From positions 1-64,000 of the forward strand of contig JAYKXP010000152.1 of the NCBI GenBank assembly GCA_037176845.1: a stretch of 64,000 nucleotides of DNA, written 5' to 3'. This document shows, one piece after another, positions 1-12,266 of the stretch; positions within the stretch are counted from its first letter, which is position 1; the number at the start of each line of letters is the position of its first letter. Position numbers and translations under genes: made by a program. The stretch comes from Paramarasmius palmivorus. Its lineage: Eukaryota > Basidiomycota > Agaricomycetes > Agaricales > Marasmiaceae. Under the pieces are notes generated by a model. The model had not been told where the DNA came from, made no database searches, and worked only from the letters and a program-made list of their open reading frames with translations.

Positions 1-2178
1 CGCCTGTGACGCACTGTGAATGACTATTGCAATCATACGAGAGCGCCCTACCTGGATGCCCTCTCATATTTCTGGTTGCATTCTCGGGAGCTCGTATTTG
101 TCGAGCATTCATAGACGATTGTTTCACTAGTTCCTCATTGACACTACCTTCTTATCGGGGACTCCCCCCGAGTCCTCTCAGAGATATAACACATATTTGC
201 CCCAGCAATTCACTCAACTCCAAGAGGACAATCACGCATTGCGTAGAATTTTCGACTCACGCCGCTCGGCGACTGGCGAAGAAAAAGATTCATCAGCTTG
301 TTGACAGAGCCTGTTGGCCAATTTATCTTTGTAAGCGTCTGACGAATCTCAGAGTGATGATGATTTAATCAATGGAGCGTGGTTGGAAGCGTCCATTTCT
401 TCGGACTATTCGGGTTCGATAGTTTTGTCTGTCCCATACCATGCATTGGATCTCCTCTATGCAGAGATCTTGTCGAACAATATCGTAAGACTGGGTATGA
501 AGTGCGGGATGGTTTTACGCCATCCTCTATCACTATAACTCCTCAACATTTTAGGCCCTGATCGATAATCTCACCAAGAATGAAGAAATGGTCCCGGACT
601 GTGGAACGTCTCCTTAGAATTCTCCGTTTGTTACCCGCGCAGAGCGCTACACTGATAAACTCTATGCCGCGTCTCTCACTGAAGTGCCACCAGTAAACTC
701 ACTGGGGGTACTCCTTCGACACTCTTCCTGGCCACACACTCCTGTACCTCCCCTTTTCTTCAGAATACATTGAAACTATTCTTGGGCTTAAGCCTGTGGA
801 AGTGTTCAAAAGCCTCCTATTTAGATTGCCATGCAGTTATAGAGGTACCAAGGTTGGCTCTTGCCTCAAATACCGCATATCACATACATCTTTTACAGAA
901 TTTCTTTTGGACCCTGCAACGTTCTCAGAACTAACCATGTGAAAGAAATACACTTCACTGGGATATTTTGATCTGGTAGCTCAGCCTCCTACGTGCTATC
1001 TCAGTTAACGTCACTAGGAGTACTGCCGATCTCTCAGTGGGATTGACCCGGGATTCGGGCTTTCCCATCTCTCGTGGAACCTCCTAGGCTCTCATGAGAT
1101 TCCACTACTTACAGTTTTTCGATTGGTCGAGTCCCTTTCCTCTCCAAGTGCTTATCTATTGGCAGCCTTGGACCAATTTGATCCATATTCCTTTGCCACA
1201 GGACTATTGAATTCATGGGATTGGTATGAGGAATTGGATACCTGGCCAAGAAACAGCATGGAATGGGCTAAGGCAAGTCATATTATTATATACCAGCACA
1301 CTGATCTGATATGGGACGTAGTCACTTGGTACCCAAGCACCCCAAACATTTATTGGCAGAATGGAGTCATTTTTGCGTAGCTTTTGCGTTGCCTCACCGC
1401 CCGATACGGCACCCGAGAAATTAGCTAGAGCCGTCATTCACCTGGAACAGTGTTTGTATGAGCTATCCTCCTGGTATAGTCTTTGGTTCGACGCAGAACC
1501 TAGTAGTGACGAGGATGGCATTTTGATCCTTCCACCTGATCGACAACTACCTTCGTCCTGGTCATGTTATACTGTCACGTTTGAAAAGGCGGATACCATC
1601 AAGAGCCTATTGAGCTCTCTTTCACACTGCGATGACTCCAAGCTCAAAAAAGATATTTGTAGTGGCACCTATGATAGTGTTCGTTACCTCAAGGTATATC
1701 CCATAATTGATTGTCTTCCATTCTGATACTAACTGGGACTATTCAGGAAAATGACCTATATGCCCTAAAAAAGCTGGTGGCACAACGCCGACGAGAGCTA
1801 GGTTTGGACCCCTGGCCATGCACGCCACCCGTCACAGAGGACAGTCTATTGGATGGGGCGGTCAACTCATTTCGTCGGACCAATGCAATTCTAGGCGACA
1901 AGGATACCAACGCAGTGAGCGATGCGGCGACAGACTCGGATGTGCGCACCGTTCGACCCTACTCCAGTGAATGTCGCGACAAAGCAGAATCTGGTTTGCC
2001 ACCAGACGCTGCTGGTACTGACTCGGACACACTCCAGCAAGTCGATCCGTACGAGGTAATTGTTCGTCTGTTTAACGAAGAAGTGGGCGGTGAGGGACAT
2101 ACACTCCGTTTATTATTCTGCGTAGTATTACCGATACTTCTCGTTCTTTATTATACCATACTTGATATTTATGCTTAG
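1..2178 (+). pseudogene. Relic of a NACHT-family NTPase gene, 5' part outside the window
   Basis: Plus-strand relative of the two minus-strand NACHT genes at 6.4-9.5 and 13.5-16.1 kb. The segment after Walker B is recognisable near 70-130 (LIFLVA, then RICRAF, matching LIFLIASRPEPRICRAFDH in the intact copies), but frames shift and stops interrupt from about 130 to 1120. The 3' exons are better kept. The segment at 1361-1700 begins MESFLRSFCVASP, as in the 7.4 kb copy. It joins across a GT-AG intron to an exon from about 1747 (ENDLYALKKLV, then WPCTPP), which ends with a hydrophobic membrane segment at about 2099-2178. The intron before the MESFL exon has a GC donor (AAG|gcaagt, about 1273). 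P-loop and Walker B lie off the left edge. I infer a decayed paralogue; a C-terminal fragment could still be transcribed. Confidence 0.7.
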
Positions 2179-4480
2179 CGTTTGTACGTGTTGTATATAG
2201 CAACTTCATCGCATTGGTAGCAATAATGTATTCAGCCGCTTCGCCGAACTTGATCTTGGGATGGAGTATCGATATCATTGAATTTCGACCTCGAAAGACA
2301 GACGTATATAGCAACGACAGTATCTGTTCAATTACGCATCTCAGTAAATCAAGGCAAGAAAACTTGAACAAGCGAGGCTGAGCTTACCGTTCAAAGTAGC
2401 GAGAACACAAGCTAGTTCCGGGCACAACGGTAAACTTGAAAAGGCGGCGAACGCAATCTCGACCATCGATGAAACCTTCGTTGTCCCGAACTGCACGATA
2501 CATCAGTACTGTGTCGGTCCCGGCCACCGAAAAAGACGTACAACCGGATTCCAACTTCATATCAGCCTAAACTCCTTCTCTCGGCCAAGGTTGCAGAGAC
2601 TCAAAAGGCATGGAGACGTTCGCCGTTGGCTAAAATCGAAGGTCAGCGCTAAGTGATGACTCCGAAAAAATGAACGACTCACGGAAAGATCTGGTGATTG
2701 CAGCTCGTTCGCTCGTGGTAGCGTTCCTTCACGATTCATGTGCGGCGCCCGAAATCCTTCAAGCCTCAACACATTCCTCAGAAGTCGCATGCCCGAAACC
2801 GAGCCCGAACCTGGACCCTGCAGGGTACCTAACCATCCACATGCTGATCCGAAGAGCGTTCTTTTACCATATACGTATCCGGCTGAGGGCTCAGGGCGAG
2901 AAATAAGTGAATGTCGAGTCGACCTGGAGGAGTGTCACGATGGCCTGGAGCTGAGGAACGTAGCAGAAGAAAGGCTAGGTGAAGGCTAAGATGTGCGGAA
3001 AGGCGATAGAGGTCAAGGAAAGAGAACCACGTAAAGGCTTCAGATTCGTACTCCATGCATATGCTTTGTCGTACACGAGCGCCCGATGTCAATCACGAGA
3101 AGGATGACTGCGGAAAGATCATAGCGATACGAAGATTTGCGGTCCATGATATTTTCTATTTTCATTTTGAAATCGGGGCAGTGAGAGGCGTTGGGAGATC
3201 ACGAAAGGTGCGGGGTATTTCTATGGGACTATTATTAGCCAGGTTGTCGTGAGAGTAAGATGAAACTCAATATTAACTTACCTTGTAGATGCTACCTCAC
3301 TTTGTCTGGCGTAGGCTCCGAGAAAGGCGCACTGTCCCGGGACCCAGCTCGTGAATGGGTGATCCTTCCTTGGGAACTAAGAAAGATATGCCAAGCTCCT
3401 CATTTCGACCTAGTTCATGTCCATAGAGCGACTCGGAGCTCCCAAAGCTCCGAGGGTTGGAAGCATCCGACGAAACCTGAATTTCAAGGTCAGTATGCAC
3501 GTTGGTGACTTGAAGGAGTAGAGCGCGCACCCACTGGCGAAGGTATGATGTAGCTTGCTTGCTGTCCAAGCAGGTAGACGAGTACAACGCGTTCCCGATG
3601 ACGACCTGATTCCCCTGAGCCTTGCTTTTCTCGTATACGGCTCAACCTCAGAGGTGTCATGCCCGAACCTTGCCCGAACCCGAACATTGACTGGCGAGGA
3701 CCTAGGAAAGACCCACACCCTGATCCGAGAACTCGAGGAATGTTGGGATCGAACGGAGCTCGTGTAAAGACATCCAAGGACCTTCTCGTACGCGAACGGT
3801 CATCTAGAAAGTCCGATGTCGATCACGAGAAGACGAATAGTTGAGAGATTCGAGAATTGATATAGAAAGAGTGCTGCGGAGAGCGATACTATCAGGATTT
3901 GCATCTGTGCCTGGTCGATATCTTGTTAGACACTTTCTGGATAACATTGGGAGCGAGAAAGAGCGTACGAGAACCAAACTGTCAGCGGGGTATCTATAAG
4001 CCCAGAGATCCTTGTCAACGCCTAGGCGAAACACGCGAACATTTAGGCCACATCCAGGCGTTCTTGAAGGCTGGCACACATCATGGAGAAGCAAGAGCGA
4101 CAACGAGGGCGATACGACTGAAAGCTGTTGAATGAATCATTGTATGTATGAGAGAAAGAAGAGAAAGAGGCCAGGGTCGCCAGGACACAGCACCGGATTT
4201 TACGCCTGCCGCTTTCGGCAAAGAACGACGCTCAGGCGCAACACCGCCTCTCTCACCTAATTTCATTGACAATCATCTGGACCATGACTCGACAGCAAAA
4301 GAGTTGTTCTACTTTCCTCGAACGCTGTTGACTGAGGGATGTAGGATTGGATAGCGCAAGTCGAGAGATAAGGTTTATAGGGCGCTGGAATTGGCCTGGG
4401 GTATTAATGGATTGAACGAGGTATACTATTTTTTTTTGGAGAACAAGTACGGGCGCATCGCCTCGGTTCCATTTCCATTG
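2179..4480. other. Intergenic stretch, no convincing gene
   Basis: About 2.3 kb between the NACHT relic and the BRI3-like gene. Many short overlapping frames on both strands show no recognisable domain and no consistent splice pattern. The only structure I see is a degenerate duplicated block (separate entry). Confidence 0.5.
2738..3845 (+). repeat. Degenerate local duplication in the intergenic region
   Basis: The block near 2755-3120 is repeated at about 3640-3845 with substitutions and indels. Shared landmarks in the same order are a Pro/Glu-codon-like gcccgaacc run after 'catgcccgaa' (2789 and 3659), 'ctgatccgaaga/ctgatccgagaa' (about 2843 and 3720), and 'gatgtcaatcacgagaag/gatgtcgatcacgagaag' (about 3085 and 3815). 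I do not see a coding reason for it. Confidence 0.45.
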
Positions 4481-4491
4481 ATACGGTCGCA

Positions 4492-4499
4492 TATAAATA
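4492..4499 (+). promoter_or_regulatory. Probable TATA box of the BRI3-like gene
   Basis: TATAAATA about 120 bp upstream of the ATG at 4618, followed by a pyrimidine-rich leader. This is a classic basidiomycete core-promoter arrangement; there is no experimental support. Confidence 0.5.
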
Positions 4500-4617
4500 C
4501 CCAAGACATTATTCTCTTTTTCCCTGATTCACCCATCTCCATCGTTTCGTGGAGCCCATCACTCTCGCTTCTACCGTCCCTATAAAAACCCCCAATCCCC
4601 AAAAACCGACATCATTC

Positions 4618-5207
4618 ATGATCCAAGACGAGACCAAAATGTCCACCGATAACAAGCAGAACCCCCCTTCTACGCAGCCTCAGGATCTTCACCCACCGCC
4701 GCCGGTATATGAAGCGCAGGGACAGGGAAGTCAGTATCCGCCGCAACAGTCGCAGATGTCGATGCCGACGCCAGGGGGATCTTACCACCAACAACAACCG
4801 CAACAAGGAGGCCCACAACCGCCTTCGCCTTCACATTACCCTTCATATCAAGGCCAAGGACCGACGATGATGCAACCGCCAATGCAAAGACAACCAGAGC
4901 CCAAGTCGGCTGCTCAGATTGGGGAGGAGTATAGGGCTGGTCGTGCGTTTTACTTTTTTCTTTGTCCGTTTGTTCCGTGCTGACAGCGACAAACCAGTGT
5001 TCGCACAATGCGCCCAAGGAATTCATGAACCCAAGACACAATACGGTCCTTGTGGTATCATTACAGCGGTGTTATGCTTCCCATGTGGGTTGATCTGTTT
5101 GTTGTGAGTACCTCCTCCACTATCGTTCATCTTTTGGGCGGCTGATGACCTTGACGTATAGTACGGATACGGAGCAAAAATGCGCACGATGTGGGGTCAA
5201 GTTATAG
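4618..5207 (+). CDS. BRI3-like (brain protein I3 family) small membrane protein
   Basis: Three exons. Exon 1 encodes a low-complexity Pro/Gln-rich N-terminus with a PPPPVYE stretch (PPxY-like). A short intron follows (donor near 4930, acceptor at 4987 or 5001). Exon 2 encodes a QCAQG Cys pair side, then YGPCGIITAV and the hydrophobic CFPCGLICL. The next intron (gtgagt at about 5104 to tatag at 5161) leads to exon 3, TDTEQKCARCGVKL and stop. The layout of a Cys motif, a CGII-hydrophobic-PCGLICL segment and a terminal CxxCG is that of the BRI3 family of endosomal/lysosomal membrane proteins, which often carry proline-rich N-termini. The ATG at 4618 is chosen because the open frame beginning at 4549 starts with GTG; the ATG at 4639 is an alternative. 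A decayed duplicate lies at 11.6-12.3 kb. Confidence 0.7.
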
Positions 5208-6351
5208 GTCTAAGGCTTGGAACGACGAATGCTCTTCTGGATACCCCCTACTCCGTCGTACACATCACACATTCCACTCATACATCTCCTGTATCATGAA
5301 CCACCACTACTCGTGCTACATCATACATGTATATTTATTCTATCCCATGCTCTCATTGCCTACGTTTGTAGATTACACCCTTGATAGTCATTGTTACCGA
5401 ACCATGAATCATAGCTTGCGTTATTACCAAACTTGAATACAATATCGTCGAGACTAGAGGCTGTGATACAGAACCATGCATGTACTACAATAAGTATCCC
5501 CGACAATCGAGTCTAATACGGCCGCCAGCGTCTACAGGTTTCCTTCTGACACCGAGTCACAAGCCTGAACGTTCCCTGTTCTCTGCTTGTTTGGCTCGAA
5601 CCGAACAAATCGGTACCGTCAACACCAGAAGCTGCATCTCCGACTCCGCTCCACTTTCATGAATCGCCTCAGTCGTGTGAAGATGCTGGAGGAAAGGCCC
5701 GTAAAGGTGCTCGTGCAAGCCCTGGACTTTAGACATTGGAGCCCTGAACGCTCGACAAGTCTGCCAAAGACTCGAAGACTACAACACCGACAGGGCCCAA
5801 GGCTTCCATTCGGCTCGGGAGAGCGATGGTAGAGGTTCTCGTGTGAGGACATTGGGGACGAGACGAGGTACGAGGCGCAGCGTCAAGCATAAGTTAAGGC
5901 TGAAGCCAGGTTCGCGGGTATGGGATTGGGGAAATAGATAATATGATGGTTCGAAGGTATGAGGGCGAGGGCTGGATTCGATGTTGATCATTGCATACTG
6001 AATGTTCGCGCTAGGATGAAAACACGCGGAAATCTCGGTGGTATAGATGGGCCTGGAAAACAGGGAAGGAAGGCGCAAAATGGTAGTGTTGTGCTAATGA
6101 AAGATCAGCGAGCTATTCACGTTTTGGCTCTAGGGTTACTCTCACCTGGAGTTGCGGAAATCTCTCGTCTTGCCTCCGACTCCAGAAATGCTAACACTAT
6201 CTCCCAGCACTGAGACCCGACTTCGAAGGGCGACATCACAGGACCAGGAACCACGACCAGCCGCAATGTACGATGGATCCAACACCTGCACCTTCCCATC
6301 TCTGTATCTCAACACCTCGCGCGCCTCACGCTCCGATGCCTTCAATGTGGG
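5208..6351. other. Intergenic, duplicated at 12267-13531
   Basis: No gene seen. Much of this 3' flank is clearly homologous to the sequence after the decayed BRI3-like copy (for example the stretches after 5208 and 12267, and 5860-6180 against 12960-13320). This marks it as part of the segmental duplication. Confidence 0.6.
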
Positions 6352-9300
6352 TCAAGCATAGAGCACCATCATGGCGAAGTTCAAGCACAGCGCAAGGAAT
6401 ACGGACAATCCCAGACCGAAAATCAAACCAATCACGCTCGGGTCCCTTCCATCGATCAATTCGTGTTCGTCGATGTTGTCGTCTTTCCTATCCGCCTCCT
6501 CTTCAGGCGGATGAGGAACTGTGTCGTCAAGAGGAACCAATGAGCATCGCTCCAAGGTGTTGTCTTTGGCCACGTCGCTTCTAGCGTCAACGTCTGCCAT
6601 CGAATCCTCGAGAAGTATAGCCGAGTCGTGATCATCTGCACCTGTGCGCCGGGTATCATCCTCCACGGATTCGCCTTCTTGCACCTTCTCGTCTACTGCA
6701 CCTGCTCGAGCTAATAGGCTGGGCAATTCAGCCAAATAAGACCCTGGATTGGGCAGTGGTTCAATGAACAAGTTGGCTAGGACTTCTCCGTCCAGTATAT
6801 CATATGGATCGGCCCGGGGTGGTGGTGGTGGTGGCGGTGGTGTGCATGGAAAAGGTTCCAGTCCTATCTCCAGACGGCGTTCATTGACCAACCTTTTTAG
6901 AGCGTACAGGTCATTTTCCTGGAACATGGGATTAGTGTAAGCCGGAAAGAGTAATTCTAGCCTTCACCTTGGATGGCATACCGAAAACACTTCGGTAGGT
7001 GCCTTTCCGGAAATCCTTTAACAGGGTATTTCGACGGCGCCTGTCTAACCTTCCATCTCGTCTGTACTCGCTTAATTTATGACAGCTTTTAAGAGAGTCA
7101 AGTAGCTGGGCTATCGTCGTGGATTTTTCAGGGGGAACAGTGATCGATAACCAGGACAAGGGCAGAGGATGGTCAGCTGGAAGAACATATATGATATCGT
7201 TAACGTTCCAGTCTGGTCGGAACTCGTCGATCCCAACAATTTCATTCCAAACCCAATTGGAGTATCTGGTATAGATCGCCTCTTCCAGATATCCCATTGC
7301 CTGCCATAACCGGAAAGGATCTCCACAGGGTGACGCAATGCAGAAGGACCGTAAAAATGACTCCATCTTCTCAATCAATATATGAGGAACTCTGCTACTA
7401 AGTGACTTTGTGAGCCAGATCAGTTTCAGTGTGTCAGTAAAGATGATCACTTTACCTTAGCCCACTGAATTATATCTGACCACGGAACCCAAAGCCATAG
7501 AGCATTGTCCTCATTCAAGTACCCTGTAGCAAAGGTATATGGATCAAAGTCATTGAAGGCTGTCATTAGCTCAGCACTGAGAGATGTCAGTGCCTGAGCC
7601 ACTCTAAACACGGAAAATGGCCACCAGCAGTACTTCCCAGTGGCATAATCTGGGAAAGAACAGGGATTGGGAAAACATGACCAGAGTTCTTGCGAGTAGG
7701 ATGAGAGATAGCGGAGAAGGCATTGAGCAACCAAGTCACGATAGTCCGACTCGTAATATTGTACTACATGGAAGTCCCTTGAACGCTTGTAGTCCAATAG
7801 AAACTCAGAGAAGGATGCATGAGGGATACATATCTCCGCCTTGTCATTATAAGGCACCTGTATGACTGCATGTAGTTTGTAAAGTAGGCTTCGTACCTTT
7901 CCAGGTTTGAAGTTAAACAGCACTGCAATATGCTGCGGAGAGCATGAAATTTTTATGACAGCTCCCACCACTGACCCGGGCCTAATCCATAGATCGAGAT
8001 TCACACTTCTGGGAATGGTGAGAATGAGGCGCACGACCCTTTGAACTTCATCCCAATGGGGACACACTCTCAGAATCTGATGATAAAGAAGGTCCAAATC
8101 AGGGTACGGAGACTCCGGAAGGTCGTCAGCCCTAATCCGAAGAATATCTCCTAAACGCTCCTCTGGATCGTCGTCGTCACTCTCAAGGTACTTTATGACG
8201 GTGACAGCGAAAATGAATTGTCCACAGGCTCGCTCAACAAGCTCCCAGATTATATCTTCGCCTGGCCATGATGTATTGAGATGAATCAGCGCGGGATGCG
8301 TACCCTGCAGCTTTGCGAAGTGTTGGTGGAGGTATGTAGCTATATCTTGGCTGGATTCAGCTGAGTCTCCAATGGAGAGGCGGCGTAGGAAGGAAAGGAA
8401 TGATACATGATCGAAAGCTCGACAGATTCGAGGCTCTGGACGGCTGGCGATAAGAAATATAAGCCGACAACATGGCAAGACCTCGCGAATCATCGCTATA
8501 AGTCTCTCCTGCGATGGTATCAGGACGCACTCATCGAGGCCATCGATGACCACCACATTGGGAAGAGTGTTCCATGCGTCCGGCTCGATTTTGGAGCAGG
8601 GCTCGAGGATGAGCTTTCGAAATTGATTCTCGGAAGTGGTATGGAAGATTTTGGGGTCTGAATGAATAGCTTCGATGATCGATGGGCCAAGAACCTCTCG
8701 AAGGGGCTTTGACTTGAGGAATTGATAGACAATGGTTGCAACAAACGGATCCAGTTTGTCTCGTGTGGGGTCATTGCGAGAAAAGAAGAAGCTTGCCGCC
8801 AGTCGCGGGTGGGTCCCTTCTGCCAACGGACAAGCGAATCTTTCCGATATATTCTGCGTGATGGCCGATTTGCCTACTCCGGCATACCCGTGTACCCAAC
8901 AGACTCGCACCATCGACAAGTCTATGATCTCCTGATGGGATCTATCTAAAATCTCCGTCGGAGTGCCTGCACGGCTGATGGGTAGACCAGAGCCAAAAGA
9001 CTGAGGACTCTGGTGTGTACTGTCCATTGAGTCATCCAAGGCACTTGGTGCATCAATTGGCATCGTCGACCTATCCATGATCTCCCGATCGGAGCTGTCT
9101 AATGTCTCTGGAGCGGCTGGAAGGCAGTTCGACGGAGGAAAATGTTGTTCTGAAGGTCGTTCATCCCTATGGTCCACTGGCTGGTTTCGGTCTTTTCTTC
9201 CCTCCATGATCCACCGATCGAGGCTTGTTAATATTTCCGTTCGAGTGCCTGGAAGACAGTTGGGCGGAGGAAACCGCTGTTCTGAGTTATAGAATGCGTT

Positions 9301-9490
9301 CGACGCAGCATAATTGCCCACAAATTTGAGGACTTCGTATTTGAAAACGGTGAGAAAGGGTAATGAACCAGGATAATGCATGCTTACTGGGGTCAGACGT
9401 ATTCGTGATATTGATTTGGTCCCTCCCGACCGAATTGAATATACCATCGTTGATCGCAAAGTCTTTGGCATTGGCAAAGAAGTCCGACAT
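6352..9490 (-). CDS. NACHT-domain NTPase (fungal NLR-like) with C-terminal membrane anchor
   Basis: NLR-like STAND NTPase. Exon 1 (9388-9490) starts MSDFFANAKDF and contains VGRDQINIT, the short leader common in agaricomycete NACHT proteins. An intron (gtaagc, 9387) leads to the large exon with the P-loop GYAGVGKSAI, Walker B VVVIDGLDEC, then FLIASRPEPRICRAF and an alpha-helical C-terminal part. Further introns lead to the MESFLRSFCIASP exon (ATG about 7370) and the last exon from about 6911 (ENDLYALKRLV, a poly-proline run, an acidic stretch, and a final hydrophobic segment at 6352-6440 likely to be a TM helix). The open frame extending to 9591 only reads through exon 1 in another frame. Before the P-loop, the linker CLPGTRTEIL...WIM is present about three times, against once in the 16 kb paralogue. 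The usual acceptor of intron 1 is mutated (caaat); an AAG 9 bp on would keep the frame. No effector or repeat domain is recognised. Confidence 0.75.
8930..9275 (-). repeat. In-frame tandem expansion in the pre-NACHT linker
   Basis: Three diverged in-frame copies of a 100-150 bp unit encode variants of (FPP)xNCLPxxxxTEILxxxDRxIMDR between the leader and the P-loop. Copies lie around 9190-9275, 9075-9170 and 8930-8990. The paralogue at 13.5-16.1 kb carries a single unit (FPPPDCLPGTRTEILADLE). Copy-number variation in this linker is therefore recent relative to the gene duplication. Confidence 0.6.
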
Positions 9491-11018
9491 CCTCCGGGGA
9501 GAGGTGTGTACGAATGTCGATGGGGGAGAATAGAAGGCGGTCCTAGCAGCAGAGATTCCATTGGCAGGAGTATAAAAGTATCACACCTCATGTTTCTCGC
9601 CTGGAACCCTCATTGCAGGTACTGTGCTGTTCAGTAACTGGCCTGAGGCCACGCAGTCTACACGCAGTAGATCTGACATCCGGAACCCTGCAAATGAGGC
9701 CTCGTTTGGACGCCTGACAGGACACGAGGTAAAAGCATGGAAGGATGCTGTTCGATCACAAAAAGAACAGGTGGAACTCGTGGAGATCAGTACCAGCAGC
9801 CATGTCCACGTTAACGGCGGCACTGGATTCTGACTGTACCACACGGGAAAAGACGCGCCAAAGGTCGCAGAATGTCGAGTCCGATATGGGCGCGATCGAA
9901 GTGCCAGGACTAGGAGGATATGCAGTAATGGGAAGCAATCGATGCCTGGTTCTGATTCCGAATCCTCTTGCACCGCATCCAGTCCTTCGACGCTGCAGTG
10001 ACAGCGGACTCGGATGCTGGACGAACAGTGAAGATATGACATGGCGGCATGAAAGCAGAAGAAAGGTGCAGGGAAAGCTCTGAGTCACACTCTGAGGCTT
10101 GGAGCTGCGGATAATAGGTCCATAAGCCTGTCATAGCATTTGATAGTCGGAGTAATAATAGCACGCAGATGTGACTCTGTAGCTCGAGGAGGCTCGAGCT
10201 GTGCTTTGTACCGCTGGGCACAGGTGCACCTCCACGCACAGATGGGTCCTGAGATCGTGAAATTGTATCGTTGGTAGACTTTGGATGATCGCCGAATGGT
10301 TCAAACGTGAGATAAGGAAACCCTGACGCAACGTGGCCCTGAAGTGTAATATTCTATGAGAGCGTACACATTCCCTAGAGTAGTAATTAATGAGGAAGGC
10401 CCGTAGAGTTGGATTTGAGTACTCACTCGTTAATTACACCAAGCTGAAGTGTAGGCCGCACCGTTGACCGCTAATTTTCTCAGCTGATTCAACGACGCTA
10501 CAACCCTGTCACTGTGCCCTGCTCCTGCTACGTCCTTCTTTGTCTCGTAGCACCGAATCCAGATTCCGCATTCGTTCGTCCGCAACCGGTCGCGTGCATC
10601 AGATCCCGTTCTTGCCTTGCAGTCTGAGCTGAAGAGTCGGACTTGCCAGCAACAGTTGGTGCTTATGACCGAAAAGTCGGTGATACAGCAACGACTGGGG
10701 AGACGGGAGGTGCGGAGAATGTCGCCGGGTTGTCAATGGGAGAACCAAAAAAAAATGTATAACTTGACGCTTCGAGCTAGCCAGGCTCTGGCATGCGAGC
10801 TATTGCAATATTCATACGCCATCTAAGTCAAAGCCTGGTAAGCAAAAGGGCTTTCAAGAAGATTTGTAAAGACGAACGATTTAGTAAAATTTCTTGTCCC
10901 AGCTAGAGCGACAATACCGAACGAAATGATACATGTCTCTCGAAGGAATCCACAAGTTCGAAGTCGTAGGGAGGCAGAAACTTTGCTATTGACGTGGAAG
11001 CGTGGATATGGTATCGTA
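9491..11018. other. Intergenic, no supported gene
   Basis: About 1.5 kb between the start of the first NACHT gene and the small minus-strand gene. Several frames of 70-150 codons overlap on opposite strands but none has recognisable motifs or paired splice signals. Confidence 0.45.
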
Positions 11019-11463
11019 TTATTCGTCGGAGGGGATGCAGAAGAGGTCTGTGGATGGAATACTGCTGAGTTGAAAATCCGGGGTCGAGGAGCACGGAATA
11101 AATAGCGACTTACCTTGCACACAGAGGACTTGGTTTACAAATTGCGACGAGAGACTTTCTCCAAATAAATAGAAAGACCAAAGTTTCGCGAAGGGTTAGG
11201 TTGGCAAAGTTGATGACCGTTCGAGAGCAAGAGACAGTTCTTCTTAGCGCCCATCTCCTTTGTCTCCCGCTGACCACGGCCTTCTTGTAGTACTCAAATT
11301 CAAGCCGCTGTAAATGCATATTTTCAAGCATCAATCCAATGACTGGTATGGGTAAGGGGACAGGATGGAAGGATCGATACAATGGCGGTCTTCGATGATG
11401 GGGAATATGAGCAGAGGAGAGGACGGTATCTAAGAAGCTGGTGTGGTGGGTATCCCAGGCCAT
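11019..11463 (-). CDS. Small hypothetical protein, two exons
   Basis: ATG at 11463 (MAWDTHHTSF) opens a frame of about 115 codons ending at a good donor (gtaagt, about 11112). The acceptor actcag (about 11064) leads to a short second exon that stops at 11019, giving a product of about 131 residues rich in basic and hydrophobic residues. No family is recognised. Support is only the open frame plus a matching donor/acceptor pair, so this may be spurious. Confidence 0.3.
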
Positions 11464-11619
11464 CTTCCTTCCCTCGGCGTCTCACTGATGGCTAGGAAAT
11501 CCCAATTACTCATCTTTCTGGTTCGATAAAGCCTTTCATTGCAAGAAGAAGCGGAGCACCTCCCGTACCCTGCAATCCTAGATACACATCAAGACGACAC
11601 CAGAACGAGCGCTGATAAC

Positions 11620-12266
11620 AATAAAATACCCCTCCTACCACTCTGCACACGGAAGACATACATCCTCCACAGCCGGTATACACAACGGTCAAGGACAAGG
11701 TAGCCAGTATCCGTCGCAACGATGCCCACGCTGGGGAGATGTCACCAACCACAACAAGGATTCGATAAGGCAGTCTGGATACTCACTACTCCACTTTCCA
11801 CATGCTGTACATATACTTCATTCGCACTCACGTCTCCCGTATCACGAATCACCACTGGAGTTGATATCCGCCGCAACGCAGCCAACGCCAGGGAGATCTT
11901 ACCACCGCCAACAACCGCAACAAGACCGCCTTCGCCTTCATTTCGTATCAAGGACAAGGAGCGACGGTGATTCAACCTCCAATGCAAGGTCAAATCGGGT
12001 GTTCTCCTTTTTTCCCTTTGTCTGTCCGTTCCGTGCTGACAACGACAAACCAGTGTTCGCACAATGCGCCCAAGGAATTCATGAATCCAAGACACAGTAT
12101 GGTCCTTGTGGTATCATCACAGCGGTGTCATGTTTCCCATGCGGGTTGATCTGTTTATTGTGAGTACCTCTTCCTCCACTGCTGCTCATCTTTCGGGCGG
12201 CTGATGACCTTGATGTCTAGTACGGATACGGAGCAAACATGCGCACGATGTGGGCTCAAGTTATAG
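11620..12266 (+). pseudogene. Decayed duplicate of the BRI3-like gene
   Basis: The last two exons are almost identical to those of the gene at 4618-5207: the Cys/hydrophobic exon at about 12055-12160, the gtgagt donor, and the exon ending CARCGLKL at 12264-12266. The proline/glutamine-rich exon 1 is broken: pieces of it recur around 11650-11760 and 11860-11990 separated by unrelated sequence, with frame changes and no open path from a start codon. The acceptor equivalent to gacag (4987) is mutated to gacaa. I infer a pseudogene produced by the segmental duplication. Confidence 0.65.

Larger units (their letters stand above)
4600..9490. repeat. Segmental duplication, unit 1 (BRI3-like plus NACHT)
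   Basis: Unit 1 of a direct duplication. Gene order, orientation and intergenic sequence match 11620-16050: a plus-strand BRI3-like gene, a homologous spacer, then a convergent minus-strand NACHT gene. Confidence 0.7.

Noticed and set aside
4549..4617. Upstream extension of the BRI3-like gene
   Set aside because: It starts with GTG, not ATG; the first ATG in frame is at 4618.
9491..9591. Start of the first NACHT gene at 9591
   Set aside because: The sequence from 9591 reads exon 1 and intron 1 in another frame. The conserved MSD...GDQIN-type leader begins at 9490.
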